Of a stretch of DNA of 64,000 nt, positions 43,750-55,074 are shown piece by piece (position 1 is the stretch's first letter; every line of letters starts with the position of its first letter). This DNA is from an uncultured Bacteroides sp. (GTDB lineage Bacteria > Bacteroidota > Bacteroidia > Bacteroidales > Bacteroidaceae), in NCBI GenBank assembly GCA_945965395.1, contig CAMFND010000160.1, positions 1 through 64,000 of the forward strand, in the 5' to 3' direction. Both the position numbers and the translations under genes were made by a program. Under the pieces are notes generated by a model. That model made no database searches and was not told the origin of the DNA. It saw only the letters and a list, made by a program, of their open reading frames with translations.

Positions 43750-44604
43750 TTATTTTTCAATGTCCACCAATTCTACTTCAAAAATCAAAGTAGAGAAAGG
43801 TTTGATTTTACCAGCTTCCTGTGCACCGTATCCCAGTTCCTGAGGAATGTACAATTCCCATTTAGAACCTACCGGCATCATCTTCAGTGCTTCAGTCCAT
43901 CCCGGAATTACACGGTTAACGGCCAATGTGATAGGCTCTTTAGAAGAGTCGAATTCAGTACCGTCAATCATTGTACCTTTGTAGTTTACTTTTACACGTG
44001 AAGTGTCAGCAGGTAAAGCTCCTGTACCCTTAGTAATGATTTTGTACTGCAAACCGCTGGCAGTTGTCTGAATACCTTCTTTGCTCTTGTTGTTAGCCAG
44101 GAATTCTTCATTCTGTTTCTTGTAGTCCGCATATTTAGCTTCCAATGCTTTTGACTTGATCAGTTCTGCTTTCAGACGTACATAAGCACTTGCAGAGTCA
44201 GTCGTTACAATGCTCTGTTTCTTTACAGCAGCGATGAATCCAGCCAGGAAGTTATCTTTGTTCAATGCCTGAGTAGAATCCTGTCCAAAAATCTGACGGT
44301 TGTTGTAGTCGAACATGTCACCGCTTACCTGCTGGCCAATCTGCATACCTGCCAGATAAGCTTTCTGCTTAGCGTCAGTTTCCTTGCAACCTTGTTCCAA
44401 GCCTTTGATGAAGTCTGCTACATATGCAGAGTCTACTCCCAGACGGCCCTGTACGTATTCCATCAATCCCTGAGTGTTTGTTACACCCATCATATAAGAC
44501 AAAGAGTCTACATCGCTTTTCAGGTTTGCTTTTGGTCCCTGTGCTGTACATGATGCCAGGCTGGCTGCAGCGGCAAGCATCATAAAGAATGTACCTTTTT
44601 TCAT
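43750..44604 (-). CDS. FKBP-type peptidyl-prolyl isomerase lipoprotein (Mip/FkpA type)
   Basis: This 284-residue envelope foldase has a lipobox near Cys19 (AAAASLASCTAQG), an N-terminal helical dimerisation domain (SYMMGVTNTQGLMEY, MQIGQQVSGDMF) and a long helix (VRLKAELIKSKALEAKYADY). The C-terminal FKBP domain carries GLQYKIITKGTGALP, VNYKGTMIDGTEFDSS and PEELGYGAQ-like IPQELGYGAQEAGKI. Active-site aromatics of the FKBP fold are present. The second FKBP gene ends 12 bases upstream on the same strand, so the pair forms an operon. Length and layout match the E. coli FkpA class. Confidence 0.93.
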   Translation of the reverse strand: MKKGTFFMMLAAAASLASCTAQGPKANLKSDVDSLSYMMGVTNTQGLMEYVQGRLGVDSAYVADFIKGLEQGCKETDAKQKAYLAGMQIGQQVSGDMFDYNNRQIFGQDSTQALNKDNFLAGFIAAVKKQSIVTTDSASAYVRLKAELIKSKALEAKYADYKKQNEEFLANNKSKEGIQTTASGLQYKIITKGTGALPADTSRVKVNYKGTMIDGTEFDSSKEPITLAVNRVIPGWTEALKMMPVGSKWELYIPQELGYGAQEAGKIKPFSTLIFEVELVDIEK

Positions 44605-44616
44605 TTGCTTTGTTTT

Positions 44617-45201
44617 TTATAATACTTCAATTAATTCTACTTCGAAAATCAGTGTGCTGTGAGGCGGAATCATTTCGCCTGCACCTTGTGCGCCGTATGC
44701 CAGGTCTGACGGAATGTAGAGTTTCCATTTAGCCCCTTCTGACATCAGTTGCAGTGCTTCCACCCATCCTTTGATTACCTGGTTCACACCGAACACAGCC
44801 GGTTCACCACGTTTGATAGAGCTGTCGAACAGTGTACCGTCAATCAGTGTACCTTCATAGTGGCAACGTACACGGTCGGTTGCTTTCGGTTTTTTACCGT
44901 TTCCTTCAGTGATTACTTCGTACTGCAATCCACTTGGTAAAGTTACGATGTGTGGGTTTTTCTTGTTTTCTTCCAGGAAAGCCTTTCCCTTTTCTATGTT
45001 TTCTGCGTTCATTTTCTCTTCTAATTCAGTGAAATATTTGTTGACGATTTCACGTGCTTCATTGTGAGAAATTGCAGTTTGGTTTCCTTCCAATACGTCT
45101 TTGATAGCCTGTGCAAAGTCATTTACATCAATTGAACGAGCACCCATGCTCAATAGATTTTGGCCAATCCCCAGACCAATGGCGTAGCTAAATTTATCCA
45201 T
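44617..45201 (-). CDS. FKBP-type peptidyl-prolyl isomerase (cytoplasmic-type pair member)
   Basis: This 194-residue FKBP has a short N-terminal FKBP_N domain (KFSYAIGLGIGQNLL) and a C-terminal isomerase domain (GLQYEVITEGNGKKP, CHYEGTLIDGTLFDSS, IPSDLAYGAQGAGEMIP). The frame is open to 45240, but a TACCTTTG promoter box at 45238-45245 means transcription starts downstream of that codon, and the family begins at MDKFSYAIG, so I chose the ATG at 45201. No signal peptide is visible, unlike its operon partner 12 bases downstream. The sirtuin gene is divergent. Confidence 0.92.
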   Translation of the reverse strand: MDKFSYAIGLGIGQNLLSMGARSIDVNDFAQAIKDVLEGNQTAISHNEAREIVNKYFTELEEKMNAENIEKGKAFLEENKKNPHIVTLPSGLQYEVITEGNGKKPKATDRVRCHYEGTLIDGTLFDSSIKRGEPAVFGVNQVIKGWVEALQLMSEGAKWKLYIPSDLAYGAQGAGEMIPPHSTLIFEVELIEVL

Positions 45202-45237
45202 AAACAGATTTTGTATTAATAAATGATTAACGGGAAG

Positions 45238-45245
45238 CAAAGGTA
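45238..45245 (-). promoter_or_regulatory. -7 promoter box (TACCTTTG) for the FKBP pair
   Basis: The minus strand reads TACCTTTG, a TAnnTTTG match, 37 bases before the FKBP ATG at 45201. It decides against the longer open frame that begins at 45240. Confidence 0.5.
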
Positions 45246-45289
45246 TCTTTTTTCTGTGAATGTGAGGAATTTTGATTGATAAAATTTCT

Positions 45290-45297
45290 TATTTTTG
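45290..45297 (+). promoter_or_regulatory. -7 promoter box (TATTTTTG) for the sirtuin gene
   Basis: TATTTTTG lies 52 bases before the sirtuin ATG, with TTTG at 45271-45274 as a slightly close -33 candidate (15-base spacer). Confidence 0.5.
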
Positions 45298-45348
45298 AAT
45301 GATGAAACTTTTTAATGATAATGTATCTAAAATCAGGAGGATAAGAAG

Positions 45349-46056
45349 ATGAAAAATCTGGTAGTATTGACAGGAGCCGGCATGAGTGCGGAAAGTGGAA
45401 TCAGTACGTTTCGTGATGCAGGAGGCCTTTGGGACCAGTATCCGGTGGAGCAGGTAGCTACCCCTGAGGGATATGCTGCCAATCCGAAGTTAGTAATTAA
45501 TTTTTACAATGAACGCAGAAAGCAACTGCTTGAGGTGAAGCCGAACAGGGGGCATGAGCTTTTGGCGAAGCTGGAGAAATATTTTCATGTGACCGTGATT
45601 ACCCAGAATGTAGATAATTTGCACGAACGTGCAGGGAGTACGGAGGTAATTCATCTGCATGGAGAACTAACAAAGGTGACTTCCAGCTTTCAGCCAAATA
45701 ATCCGCGTTTTATAAAAGAGCTTAAGCCGGAGGAATATGAGGTGCGGATGGGAGACAAGGCGCCCGACGGTTCGCAGTTCCGTCCTTTTATTGTCTGGTT
45801 CGGAGAAGCGGTGCCCATGATTGAAACCGCTATTGATTATGTGGATAAGGCGGATATATTTGTGATAATCGGTACCTCGCTGAATGTATATCCTGCTGCC
45901 GGCTTGCTGAACTACGTACATCCCGGGGTACCAGTCTATCTGATAGACCCTAAGGAAGTACGCATTGCTTCCGGACGCACGGTACATGTGATTCAGAAAG
46001 GGGCTTCCGAAGGAATGGAAGAATTAAAAAAAATGTTATTGGAAATACGAGATTAA
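45349..46056 (+). CDS. Sirtuin (NAD-dependent protein deacylase) without zinc cysteines
   Basis: This 235-residue class III (CobB/SIRT5-like) sirtuin removes acyl groups from lysines using NAD. LTGAGMSAESGISTFRDAGG (7-26), TQNVDNLHERAG (85-96) and the catalytic His104 in HLHGEL are intact, as is FIVWFGEAVP. Tyr53 and Arg56 in FYNERR match the YxxR pair linked with desuccinylase and demalonylase activity. The region that carries four zinc-binding cysteines in most sirtuins (between HGEL and RPFIVWFGE) has none, and the whole protein contains no cysteine. The NAD site is complete, so it may still be active, with a zinc-free small domain. Confidence 0.88.
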   Translation: MKNLVVLTGAGMSAESGISTFRDAGGLWDQYPVEQVATPEGYAANPKLVINFYNERRKQLLEVKPNRGHELLAKLEKYFHVTVITQNVDNLHERAGSTEVIHLHGELTKVTSSFQPNNPRFIKELKPEEYEVRMGDKAPDGSQFRPFIVWFGEAVPMIETAIDYVDKADIFVIIGTSLNVYPAAGLLNYVHPGVPVYLIDPKEVRIASGRTVHVIQKGASEGMEELKKMLLEIRD

Positions 46057-46068
46057 ACAAATTCTTTC

Positions 46069-46076
46069 TATATTTG
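46069..46076 (+). promoter_or_regulatory. -7 promoter box (TATATTTG) for the rubredoxin gene
   Basis: TATATTTG matches TAnnTTTG, 13 bases after the sirtuin stop and 57 bases before the rubredoxin ATG, so rubredoxin probably has its own promoter. Confidence 0.5.
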
Positions 46077-46132
46077 TTATCATTTTAAACTGAGAATAGA
46101 TACTAATTATTGTTTTAATAAACTGACTGATT

Positions 46133-46297
46133 ATGAAAAAGTACATTTGCACAGTATGTGATTGGGTTTACGATCCGGAACTTGGGGATCCAGAAGGTGG
46201 AATTGCTCCGGGTACAGCTTTTGAAGATATTCCTGAAGACTGGGTTTGCCCGGTTTGCGGAGTTGGAAAAGAAGATTTCCAGGTAGTAGAAGATTAA
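46133..46297 (+). CDS. Rubredoxin
   Basis: This 54-residue one-iron electron carrier reads [18 protein letters not shown] at its start, with two CxxC motifs (CTVC, CPVC) that bind the iron and the family's conserved aromatic residues (Tyr4, Tyr13, Trp37) and [10 protein letters not shown]. Length is exactly normal. It is too short for common ORF cut-offs, and the opposite strand carries a longer but meaningless open frame. Rubredoxins serve oxygen and peroxide defence in anaerobes, which fits a strict anaerobe host. It ends before a strong hairpin. Confidence 0.97.
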   Translation: MKKYICTVCDWVYDPELGDPEGGIAPGTAFEDIPEDWVCPVCGVGKEDFQVVED

Positions 46298-46316
46298 TAA
46301 ACTTTTCTTGATAAAG

Positions 46317-46358
46317 ACGGCCTTCTAAAAAGTATGCCATATACTTTTAGAAGGCCGT
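46317..46358. terminator. Bidirectional hairpin terminator
   Basis: ACGGCCTTCTAAAA (46317-46330) pairs perfectly with TTTTAGAAGGCCGT (46345-46358), and the stem can extend further into the loop. It separates rubredoxin and the convergent MutS-like gene. Confidence 0.9.
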
Positions 46359-46368
46359 TTCCATATTT

Positions 46369-48165
46369 TTATTCTTGTAGAATGATTCCCATTTTTTTCA
46401 TCAGGAAACAGGCGTTCATGTTTTGAGCCACTCCTTCGCGCAGTTTATAGGAGAAGGTCAGTTCATTCTCCTTTATATCGGCTTCGAAACAGTAATTCCG
46501 TATTTCTTCAGGGAACTGTTTGATGAGGCTTCCTAACAGAAGATCGTGTGTGGCTATAATTCCGTTGGCCTTCAGTTGCATAAACTGATGAATCAGGTCA
46601 AAAGACCCTTTCTGTTTGTCCATGGAGTTGGTCCCTTTCAATATTTCATCCAGAATAATAAATAGCTGTTGTCCTTGATTCAGCAGGTCGATAATGCGTT
46701 TCAACCGTTTCAGTTCGGCAAAGAAATATGACTCATTGTCGGAAAGTGAGTCGGAGGTGCGCAGGCTGGTAATGAGCTGATTGGGGTGAAGCTTGAGTCT
46801 CTCGCAGCATACGGGGGCTCCGATGCAGGCCAGCAGGTAATTCACGCCGATAGTTCTCAGGTAAGTGCTTTTCCCGGCCATATTGGCTCCGGTAATAATC
46901 AGGAAAAACGGACGTGACGGAATGGTAGCATCGTTTTTCACGCATTGGGAAGCTGGCATAAGGGGATGCCCCATTTGTGTGGCCAGAAAGCAGAAAGGCT
47001 TTTCTGTCAGTTCCGGGTAGGTGTATTGCGGATGATTGTAGGCAAAGGTACCCAGTGAACATAGGGCATCCAGTTCGCCCACAGTTTCCAGCCATTCGCT
47101 GATATGCTGTCCGTAGCGTGCTTTCCATCGTTCAATGCGGACGATTTCCTGAAGCTGGAAAAAGATGCTTCCTTCCAATAACACATAAAGAAACTGGTTG
47201 TTGCGTAAATCCAGCCGGTCGAGTTCTTTGGATAATTGTTGTAAAGCCTGTACAGGTGACTGGCCGTTCAGGTTGAACCGTTCCATCAGCTCCTGCATGC
47301 CAGCTGACTTCCACTCTTCTGCTTTTGCCAGGGCGATGAGCCGGGCATATCCGTTCAGGCTTTTCAACTGCTTTCCGTAGGTTTCCTGTATATAGGTGGC
47401 TCGTTTGATAATTCCAAAACTGAGAACCAGGAAGATACTGAACGAAAGTCCTAGCCAGGAAAATGAAGTCCATCCTGCCAGTGAAGTTATCAACAGGAGG
47501 CTGTTAATAACCGGTACCCCCCAGATAAAGGCTTTCACCCATCCGGCGTGCAGGTATTGTGCGGGACTCTGACTCCATGCCTGTATTTTTTCGGCATCGG
47601 ATGACTGACCGTGGTGTACCAGTCCTGCTACGCGGAACTGTTCGCGGAACAAGGTGTGTTCGCTGATTTCCCGTATCATTTCCTGCCGTTTTTCGATGGA
47701 AGTTTTTTCATGCAGGTGATTTTGCAGCCATTCTGCCAGACGGACTTTCCCGAAAAAAGTACAGGTACGGTTGATTGACTGGAACAGGGAGCGTCGTCCG
47801 AATATATCCAGGTCGAATGAATAAGGATGCTCCGGATTGACGTATTCTTTCCCGTCCTCAAAAGAACTGTAATCACCGGAAAGGGCTTGCAGCTCTTCTT
47901 GTATAATATGTGCCTGTGTTTCCAGCCATTCTTTGCGGATAAAAAAGCGGTTGTGTATTTTTACCAAAATAAAGAGCGGAAGGAAGGTAAGACAGATACA
48001 GACAATTAGCAGAGTAGTTTGATTATAGAAAAAGTAAAGTCCTGCTATTCCTGCTATGAACAAAGCAAGGCGTAGCATGCTGATGCGGAAGATTTGCTTC
48101 TTTACCTGTTGCAATTGTCCTTCGGTGAGGGACAGTCTTTCTGTGTAGTGATTTTTTGGGTTCAT
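46369..48165 (-). CDS. Membrane-anchored MutS-family ATPase
   Basis: This 598-residue protein has two closely spaced transmembrane segments near the N-terminus (residues 33-73, LRLALFIAGIAGLYFFY and LLIVCICLTFLPLFILV) and two more at about 210-255. A MutS core/lever-like helical region and a C-terminal MutS ATPase follow, with Walker A ITGANMAGKSTYLRTIG near 425, DSLSDNESYFFAELKR and Walker B IILDEILKGTNS. The mismatch-recognition domain I is absent. A mismatch-repair role is unlikely; these membrane MutS-like proteins have no well-established function that I know of. It is divergent from the LacI gene. Confidence 0.75.
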   Translation of the reverse strand: MNPKNHYTERLSLTEGQLQQVKKQIFRISMLRLALFIAGIAGLYFFYNQTTLLIVCICLTFLPLFILVKIHNRFFIRKEWLETQAHIIQEELQALSGDYSSFEDGKEYVNPEHPYSFDLDIFGRRSLFQSINRTCTFFGKVRLAEWLQNHLHEKTSIEKRQEMIREISEHTLFREQFRVAGLVHHGQSSDAEKIQAWSQSPAQYLHAGWVKAFIWGVPVINSLLLITSLAGWTSFSWLGLSFSIFLVLSFGIIKRATYIQETYGKQLKSLNGYARLIALAKAEEWKSAGMQELMERFNLNGQSPVQALQQLSKELDRLDLRNNQFLYVLLEGSIFFQLQEIVRIERWKARYGQHISEWLETVGELDALCSLGTFAYNHPQYTYPELTEKPFCFLATQMGHPLMPASQCVKNDATIPSRPFFLIITGANMAGKSTYLRTIGVNYLLACIGAPVCCERLKLHPNQLITSLRTSDSLSDNESYFFAELKRLKRIIDLLNQGQQLFIILDEILKGTNSMDKQKGSFDLIHQFMQLKANGIIATHDLLLGSLIKQFPEEIRNYCFEADIKENELTFSYKLREGVAQNMNACFLMKKMGIILQE

Positions 48166-48308
48166 GTTATTGTGTTTGTGTTAGTTGCACAAAGGAACGA
48201 AAAACTCCAGATACATGACTGAAAAAACTGTTAAAAGAAGAAATCCATTTGTATAATTCATGAATAAATCCCTTCTTTGCAATGAAATCAAGAATATTTC
48301 TTATCAAA

Positions 48309-48357
48309 GTGTGCGCGGTAACGCGTTTTCTTTTTCAATAAATGCGTGTTCGCACAC
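48309..48357. promoter_or_regulatory. Candidate operator region of the LacI-type regulator
   Basis: AACGCGTT (48320-48327) is a perfect 8-base palindrome centred on CG, the usual centre of LacI-family operators. It lies between GTGTGCG (48310-48316) and CGCACAC (48351-48357), an inverted pair. The region is 20-70 bases before the regulator ATG at 48378, fitting autoregulation of the uxu operon. This is by pattern only. Confidence 0.35.
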
Positions 48358-48377
48358 ACATGCCTTTGTGAAGTGCT

Positions 48378-49463
48378 ATGCAGAAAAACAAAAACATACG
48401 TCTTACCGACATTGCCCGCTTGGCAAATGTATCGGTCGGTACGGTCGACAGAGTGATTCATAACCGTGGACGCGTGTCGGAAGAAAACATCCGGCGCGTG
48501 AAGGAAATCATGGAGCAGGTGGGGTATAAGCCTAACCTGATAGCTCGTTCGTTGGCGGTGAAGAAGCCGTGTCATCTGGTGGCACTGATTCCGGATTTCC
48601 GTCCGGGAGATTACTGGAGTGCGATGGAATATGGTATTCGTCGGGCAGAAGAGGAGTGGGAAAGCTATGGAGTGAAGGTTTCCGTGCTGACTTTTGACCA
48701 GTACAGCAAGGCCAGCTTTGAGCAGGCTGTTTCCCGTTTGCAGGAGATGCCTGAAACGGTGGACGGAGTCATTGTCGGTACGCTTTTCAAGGAGGCTGTT
48801 ATCCAGCTTTCCGAACATCTGGATGCGCGTGAGATTCCTTATGTGTATGTCGACTCGGATATAGAAGAGCAGGGCCGTTTGGCTTATTATGGCACGGATT
48901 CTGTGGCCGGAGGAGAGATTGGAGCCCGTATGCTATTGGCTTCCATGGCCTTTCAGGGAGATATTTTAGTGGCTCATATTCAGCATGACAAAGGCAGTAT
49001 GTCCACGCAAGGACAGAAACGCTATTCCGGCTTCCTGCAATACCTGAAACAACAGGGCTATGAGGTGAATCTGGTGGAGGTAGATTTATGGATAGGCGAT
49101 GAGGCTCACAACGAGCAGGTGCTGGATGAGGCTTTCCGAAATCATCCGGGCATTCGTGGAGCGGTTACGTTCAACTCTTCCTGCTACATTTTGGGAGATT
49201 ATCTGGAAAAGCGTCAGAAGCACGAGATTCGGCTGGTAGGCTATGATTTGATTGACCCGAATGTGCGGTTACTGAATGAGGGGTATGTGCAGGCACTGAT
49301 TGCACAGCGTCCGGAACTCCAGGGCTATAACGGAGTGAAGGCTTTGAGCCGGCTGTTGCTGTTCGATGAAAAACCGCAGGTGGTGAATTTGCTGCCGATA
49401 GACATTCTGTTGAAAGAGAATTATCAATTTTATAATAAAGTATCCAATTTATTGCTAATCTGA
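48378..49463 (+). CDS. LacI-family transcriptional regulator of hexuronate catabolism
   Basis: This 361-residue repressor has an N-terminal helix-turn-helix (RLTDIARLANVSVGTVDRVI, residues 8-27), a hinge helix region and a periplasmic-binding-protein-like sensor domain (from about residue 65, LVALIPDFRPGDYW onward). It resembles the ribose/galactofuranose-binding type with a C-terminal GYDLIDPN block. It lies 5 bases upstream of the reductase and is followed by mannonate dehydratase, so it most likely controls them in response to a hexuronate intermediate. The inducer is inferred from the operon, not from the pocket. Confidence 0.85.
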   Translation: MQKNKNIRLTDIARLANVSVGTVDRVIHNRGRVSEENIRRVKEIMEQVGYKPNLIARSLAVKKPCHLVALIPDFRPGDYWSAMEYGIRRAEEEWESYGVKVSVLTFDQYSKASFEQAVSRLQEMPETVDGVIVGTLFKEAVIQLSEHLDAREIPYVYVDSDIEEQGRLAYYGTDSVAGGEIGARMLLASMAFQGDILVAHIQHDKGSMSTQGQKRYSGFLQYLKQQGYEVNLVEVDLWIGDEAHNEQVLDEAFRNHPGIRGAVTFNSSCYILGDYLEKRQKHEIRLVGYDLIDPNVRLLNEGYVQALIAQRPELQGYNGVKALSRLLLFDEKPQVVNLLPIDILLKENYQFYNKVSNLLLI

Positions 49464-49468
49464 TTATT

Positions 49469-50284
49469 ATGGCAAACGAATTATTTAACGTGGCCGGCAA
49501 GGTCGTTGTAATGACTGGGGGAGCCGGTGTGTTGGGAAAAGGTATTTCCAAGTATTTGGCTGCACAAGGTGCAAAAATGGTCGTACTCGACCGCAGTGAA
49601 GAAGCTGGTAAAGCGCTGGTAGATGAGATTGTAGCTCAGGGACATGAAGCTACCTTCCTCTATACGGACGTAATGAATAAGGAAGTGCTGGAACAGAACA
49701 AGAAAGACATTCTGGAAAAGTACGGACGCATTGACGTCTTGCTGAATGCTGCTGGTGGAAATATGGCTGGTGCAACCATTGCACCGGACAAGACTTTCTT
49801 CGACTTGCAGGTGGATGCTTTCAAGAAAGTAGTCGATTTGAACCTTTTCGGAACTGTATTGCCTACGATGGTCTTTGCCGATGTAATGGTGAAACAGAAA
49901 AAAGGTTCTATTGTGAACTTCTGCTCTGAATCTGCCTTACGTCCGTTAACGCGTGTGGTAGGTTACGGTGCAGCAAAGGCAGCCATTGCCAACTTTACAA
50001 AATACATGGCAGGCGAACTGGCTATCAAGTTTGGTGATGGCTTGCGTGTGAATGCCATTGCTCCGGGTTTCTTCCTGACCGAGCAGAACCGTACGTTGCT
50101 GACTAATCCGGACGGCTCGCTGACCGACCGTTCCAGAACGATTCTGGCTCATACTCCGTTCGGCCGTTTTGGTGAACCGGAAGATTTGTATGGCACTATT
50201 CACTACCTGATCAGTGATGCTTCTAACTTCGTGACTGGTACGGTGGCTGTCATCGACGGCGGATTTGATGCCTTCTCTATTTAA
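49469..50284 (+). CDS. SDR-family D-fructuronate reductase / D-mannonate oxidoreductase
   Basis: This 271-residue Rossmann short-chain dehydrogenase has TGGAGVLGKG (16-25) for NAD binding, NAAG (93-96) and the catalytic YGAAK (Tyr166, Lys170) with Ser near 153. The C-terminus ends VIDGGFDAFSI. Bacteroidetes use an SDR of this type in place of the E. coli long-chain UxuB. Placed between a LacI regulator and mannonate dehydratase, it is the expected fructuronate-to-mannonate step of glucuronate breakdown. SDR motifs alone do not prove substrate, so the name depends on the neighbours. Confidence 0.85.
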   Translation: MANELFNVAGKVVVMTGGAGVLGKGISKYLAAQGAKMVVLDRSEEAGKALVDEIVAQGHEATFLYTDVMNKEVLEQNKKDILEKYGRIDVLLNAAGGNMAGATIAPDKTFFDLQVDAFKKVVDLNLFGTVLPTMVFADVMVKQKKGSIVNFCSESALRPLTRVVGYGAAKAAIANFTKYMAGELAIKFGDGLRVNAIAPGFFLTEQNRTLLTNPDGSLTDRSRTILAHTPFGRFGEPEDLYGTIHYLISDASNFVTGTVAVIDGGFDAFSI

Positions 50285-50315
50285 TTGAAGTATGAACCTT
50301 TAAAAAAGAAACGTT

Positions 50316-51494
50316 ATGTATTTATGTGAACAAACCTGGCGCTGGTACGGTCCGAACGATCCGGTGTCTTTGTGGGACATCAAGCAGGCAGGTGCTACGG
50401 GTATCGTCAATGCGCTGCACCATATTCCGAACGGCGAAGTCTGGACGATAGAAGAAATCATGAAACGCAAGCAGATGATTGAAGAAGTCGGCTTGACATG
50501 GAGCGTGGTAGAGAGTGTGCCGGTGCATGAACATATCAAGACGCAGACCGGCGATTTCATGAAGTATATCGAGAATTATAAGGAAAGTCTGCGTAACCTG
50601 GCCAAATGTGGCATTTACATTGTGACTTACAACTTTATGCCGGTACTCGACTGGACACGTACGGACTTGGCTTATACCATGCCCGACGGTTCCAAAGCCC
50701 TGCGCTTTGAACGTGCGGCGTTTGTGGCTTTTGACTTGTTTATCCTGAAACGTCCGGGAGCTGAAAAGGATTACTCGGAAGAAGAAAAGGCCAAGGCAAA
50801 AGCACGTTACGAGCAGATGGACGAAGAAGAAATTCATCGCTTGACCCGTAACATGATTGCCGGACTGCCGGGCTCGGAAGAAAGCTTTACGCTGGAGCAG
50901 TTCCAGCATGAACTGGACCGTTACAAGGATATTGACGCAGAGCAGTTGCGCGCCAACCTGATTTTCTTCCTGAAAGAAATCTGTCCGGTGGCCGATGAAG
51001 TAGGTGTCAAGCTGGTGATTCATCCGGATGATCCGCCTCAGTCAATTTTGGGCTTGCCGCGTATCATGAGTACGGAAGAAGATTTCCGCAAGCTGGTGGA
51101 AGCCGTACCTAATGAATCCAACGGTTTGTGTCTTTGCACAGGTTCACTGGGTGTCAGTGCCAAGAACGACTTGGCCGGCATGATGGAACGCTGGGGCGAC
51201 CGCATCAACTTCGTACACCTGCGCAGCACACAGCGCGATGCAGAAGGCAACTTCCATGAAGCGAATCACCTGGAGGGTGACGTAGACATGTATCATGTGA
51301 TGAAGAACTTCCTGCTCATGCAGCAGCGCCGTAAGGTGTCTATTCCGATGCGTCCGGATCACGGCCATCAGATGATTGACGACTTGAAGAAGAAGACCAA
51401 TCCAGGCTATTCCTGTCTGGGCCGTCTGAGAGGGCTGGCTGAGCTGAGAGGACTGGAAATGGGTATTGTCAAGTCTATGGAAGAATATAATTAA
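50316..51494 (+). CDS. uxuA: Mannonate dehydratase (UxuA)
   Basis: This 392-residue cytosolic enzyme dehydrates D-mannonate to 2-keto-3-deoxygluconate. [21 protein letters not shown] at the N-terminus (residues 9-28 in part), [32 protein letters not shown] and CTGSLGV are family signatures with metal-binding His, Cys and Asp residues, and RPDHGHQM provides the C-terminal His. Length is normal. It lies 31 bases after the reductase and is the last gene of the LacI-SDR-UxuA operon. It could use glucuronate released by the PL8/GH105 system, but the loci are 16 kb apart. Confidence 0.96.
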   Translation: MYLCEQTWRWYGPNDPVSLWDIKQAGATGIVNALHHIPNGEVWTIEEIMKRKQMIEEVGLTWSVVESVPVHEHIKTQTGDFMKYIENYKESLRNLAKCGIYIVTYNFMPVLDWTRTDLAYTMPDGSKALRFERAAFVAFDLFILKRPGAEKDYSEEEKAKAKARYEQMDEEEIHRLTRNMIAGLPGSEESFTLEQFQHELDRYKDIDAEQLRANLIFFLKEICPVADEVGVKLVIHPDDPPQSILGLPRIMSTEEDFRKLVEAVPNESNGLCLCTGSLGVSAKNDLAGMMERWGDRINFVHLRSTQRDAEGNFHEANHLEGDVDMYHVMKNFLLMQQRRKVSIPMRPDHGHQMIDDLKKKTNPGYSCLGRLRGLAELRGLEMGIVKSMEEYN

Positions 51495-51545
51495 GGAAGT
51501 GTATAGCGCATATTCGATAAGCTGAAATTGTCGAAGCAAAGAAAT

Positions 51546-51592
51546 GGTTCATGAAGGAAGTTTTTTCTGTTCATGGACCGTTTTGTATTTTT
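51546..51592 (+). terminator. Hairpin terminator of the uxu operon
   Basis: GGTTCATGAA (51546-51555) pairs with TTCATGGACC (51570-51579) through one G-T wobble, followed by a T-rich tail. It lies 50 bases after the uxuA stop. Confidence 0.65.
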
Positions 51593-51687
51593 GATGGAAT
51601 TTTACTCTTTACAAGGAATGAAAGAGAAATAGTTGTTGTGGGCTGGAGTTTTGGGATAAACTTCGGCCCATTTTTTATGTTTCCCAA

Positions 51688-51766
51688 GGCGAAAACGTAG
51701 GTTTCTGGGGGCGGAACCGTATGTTTCCGCAGGCGGAAACGTAAGGCTCCGGCGTGGAAAACGTAG
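51688..51766. repeat. Intergenic motif island C (GGCGGAAACGTA)
   Basis: Three or four direct copies and one inverted copy of a 12-base motif lie in the gap between the convergent uxuA and GH2 genes: GGCGAAAACGTAG (51688-51700), GGCGGAACCGTA (51710-51721), inverted TGTTTCCGC (51722-51730), GGCGGAAACGTA (51732-51743) and GGCGTGGAAAACGTAG (51751-51766). The inverted pair GTTTCCGC/GCGGAAAC gives an 8-base perfect stem. Apart from this island and two terminators, the 51495-51922 gap holds nothing that I recognise. Confidence 0.7.
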
Positions 51767-51866
51767 AAAGTGGAAATAGACTGTGATCTCTTTTCTGAGG
51801 CGTTTCTCTCTTGATGGAAAGCTATGCGTGCAATAAGAGATGATGGTAGCGTAAGGGGATAAAAAG

Positions 51867-51895
51867 AACGCCCCGGCTTTGGAAACCGAGGCGTT
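51867..51895 (-). terminator. Hairpin terminator of the GH2 beta-galactosidase gene
   Basis: AACGCCCCGG (51867-51876) pairs with CCGAGGCGTT (51886-51895) with one mismatch, and the minus strand continues into CTTTTT. It lies 27 bases after the stop of the GH2 gene. Confidence 0.75.
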
Positions 51896-51922
51896 ACAGT
51901 GAATCAGATATGTTGTACTGAT

Positions 51923-55039
<3,117 letters not shown>

Positions 55040-55074
55040 TTAATGATTATAATAAAAATGATAACTATGTGTCT

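Noticed and set aside
46131..46340. Minus-strand 69-codon frame opposite rubredoxin
   Set aside because: The plus strand encodes a textbook rubredoxin with both CxxC motifs; the minus frame is its shadow and runs through the terminator.
46369..48165. Canonical MutS or MutS2 DNA repair protein
   Set aside because: The mismatch-recognition and Smr domains are absent and transmembrane segments are present.
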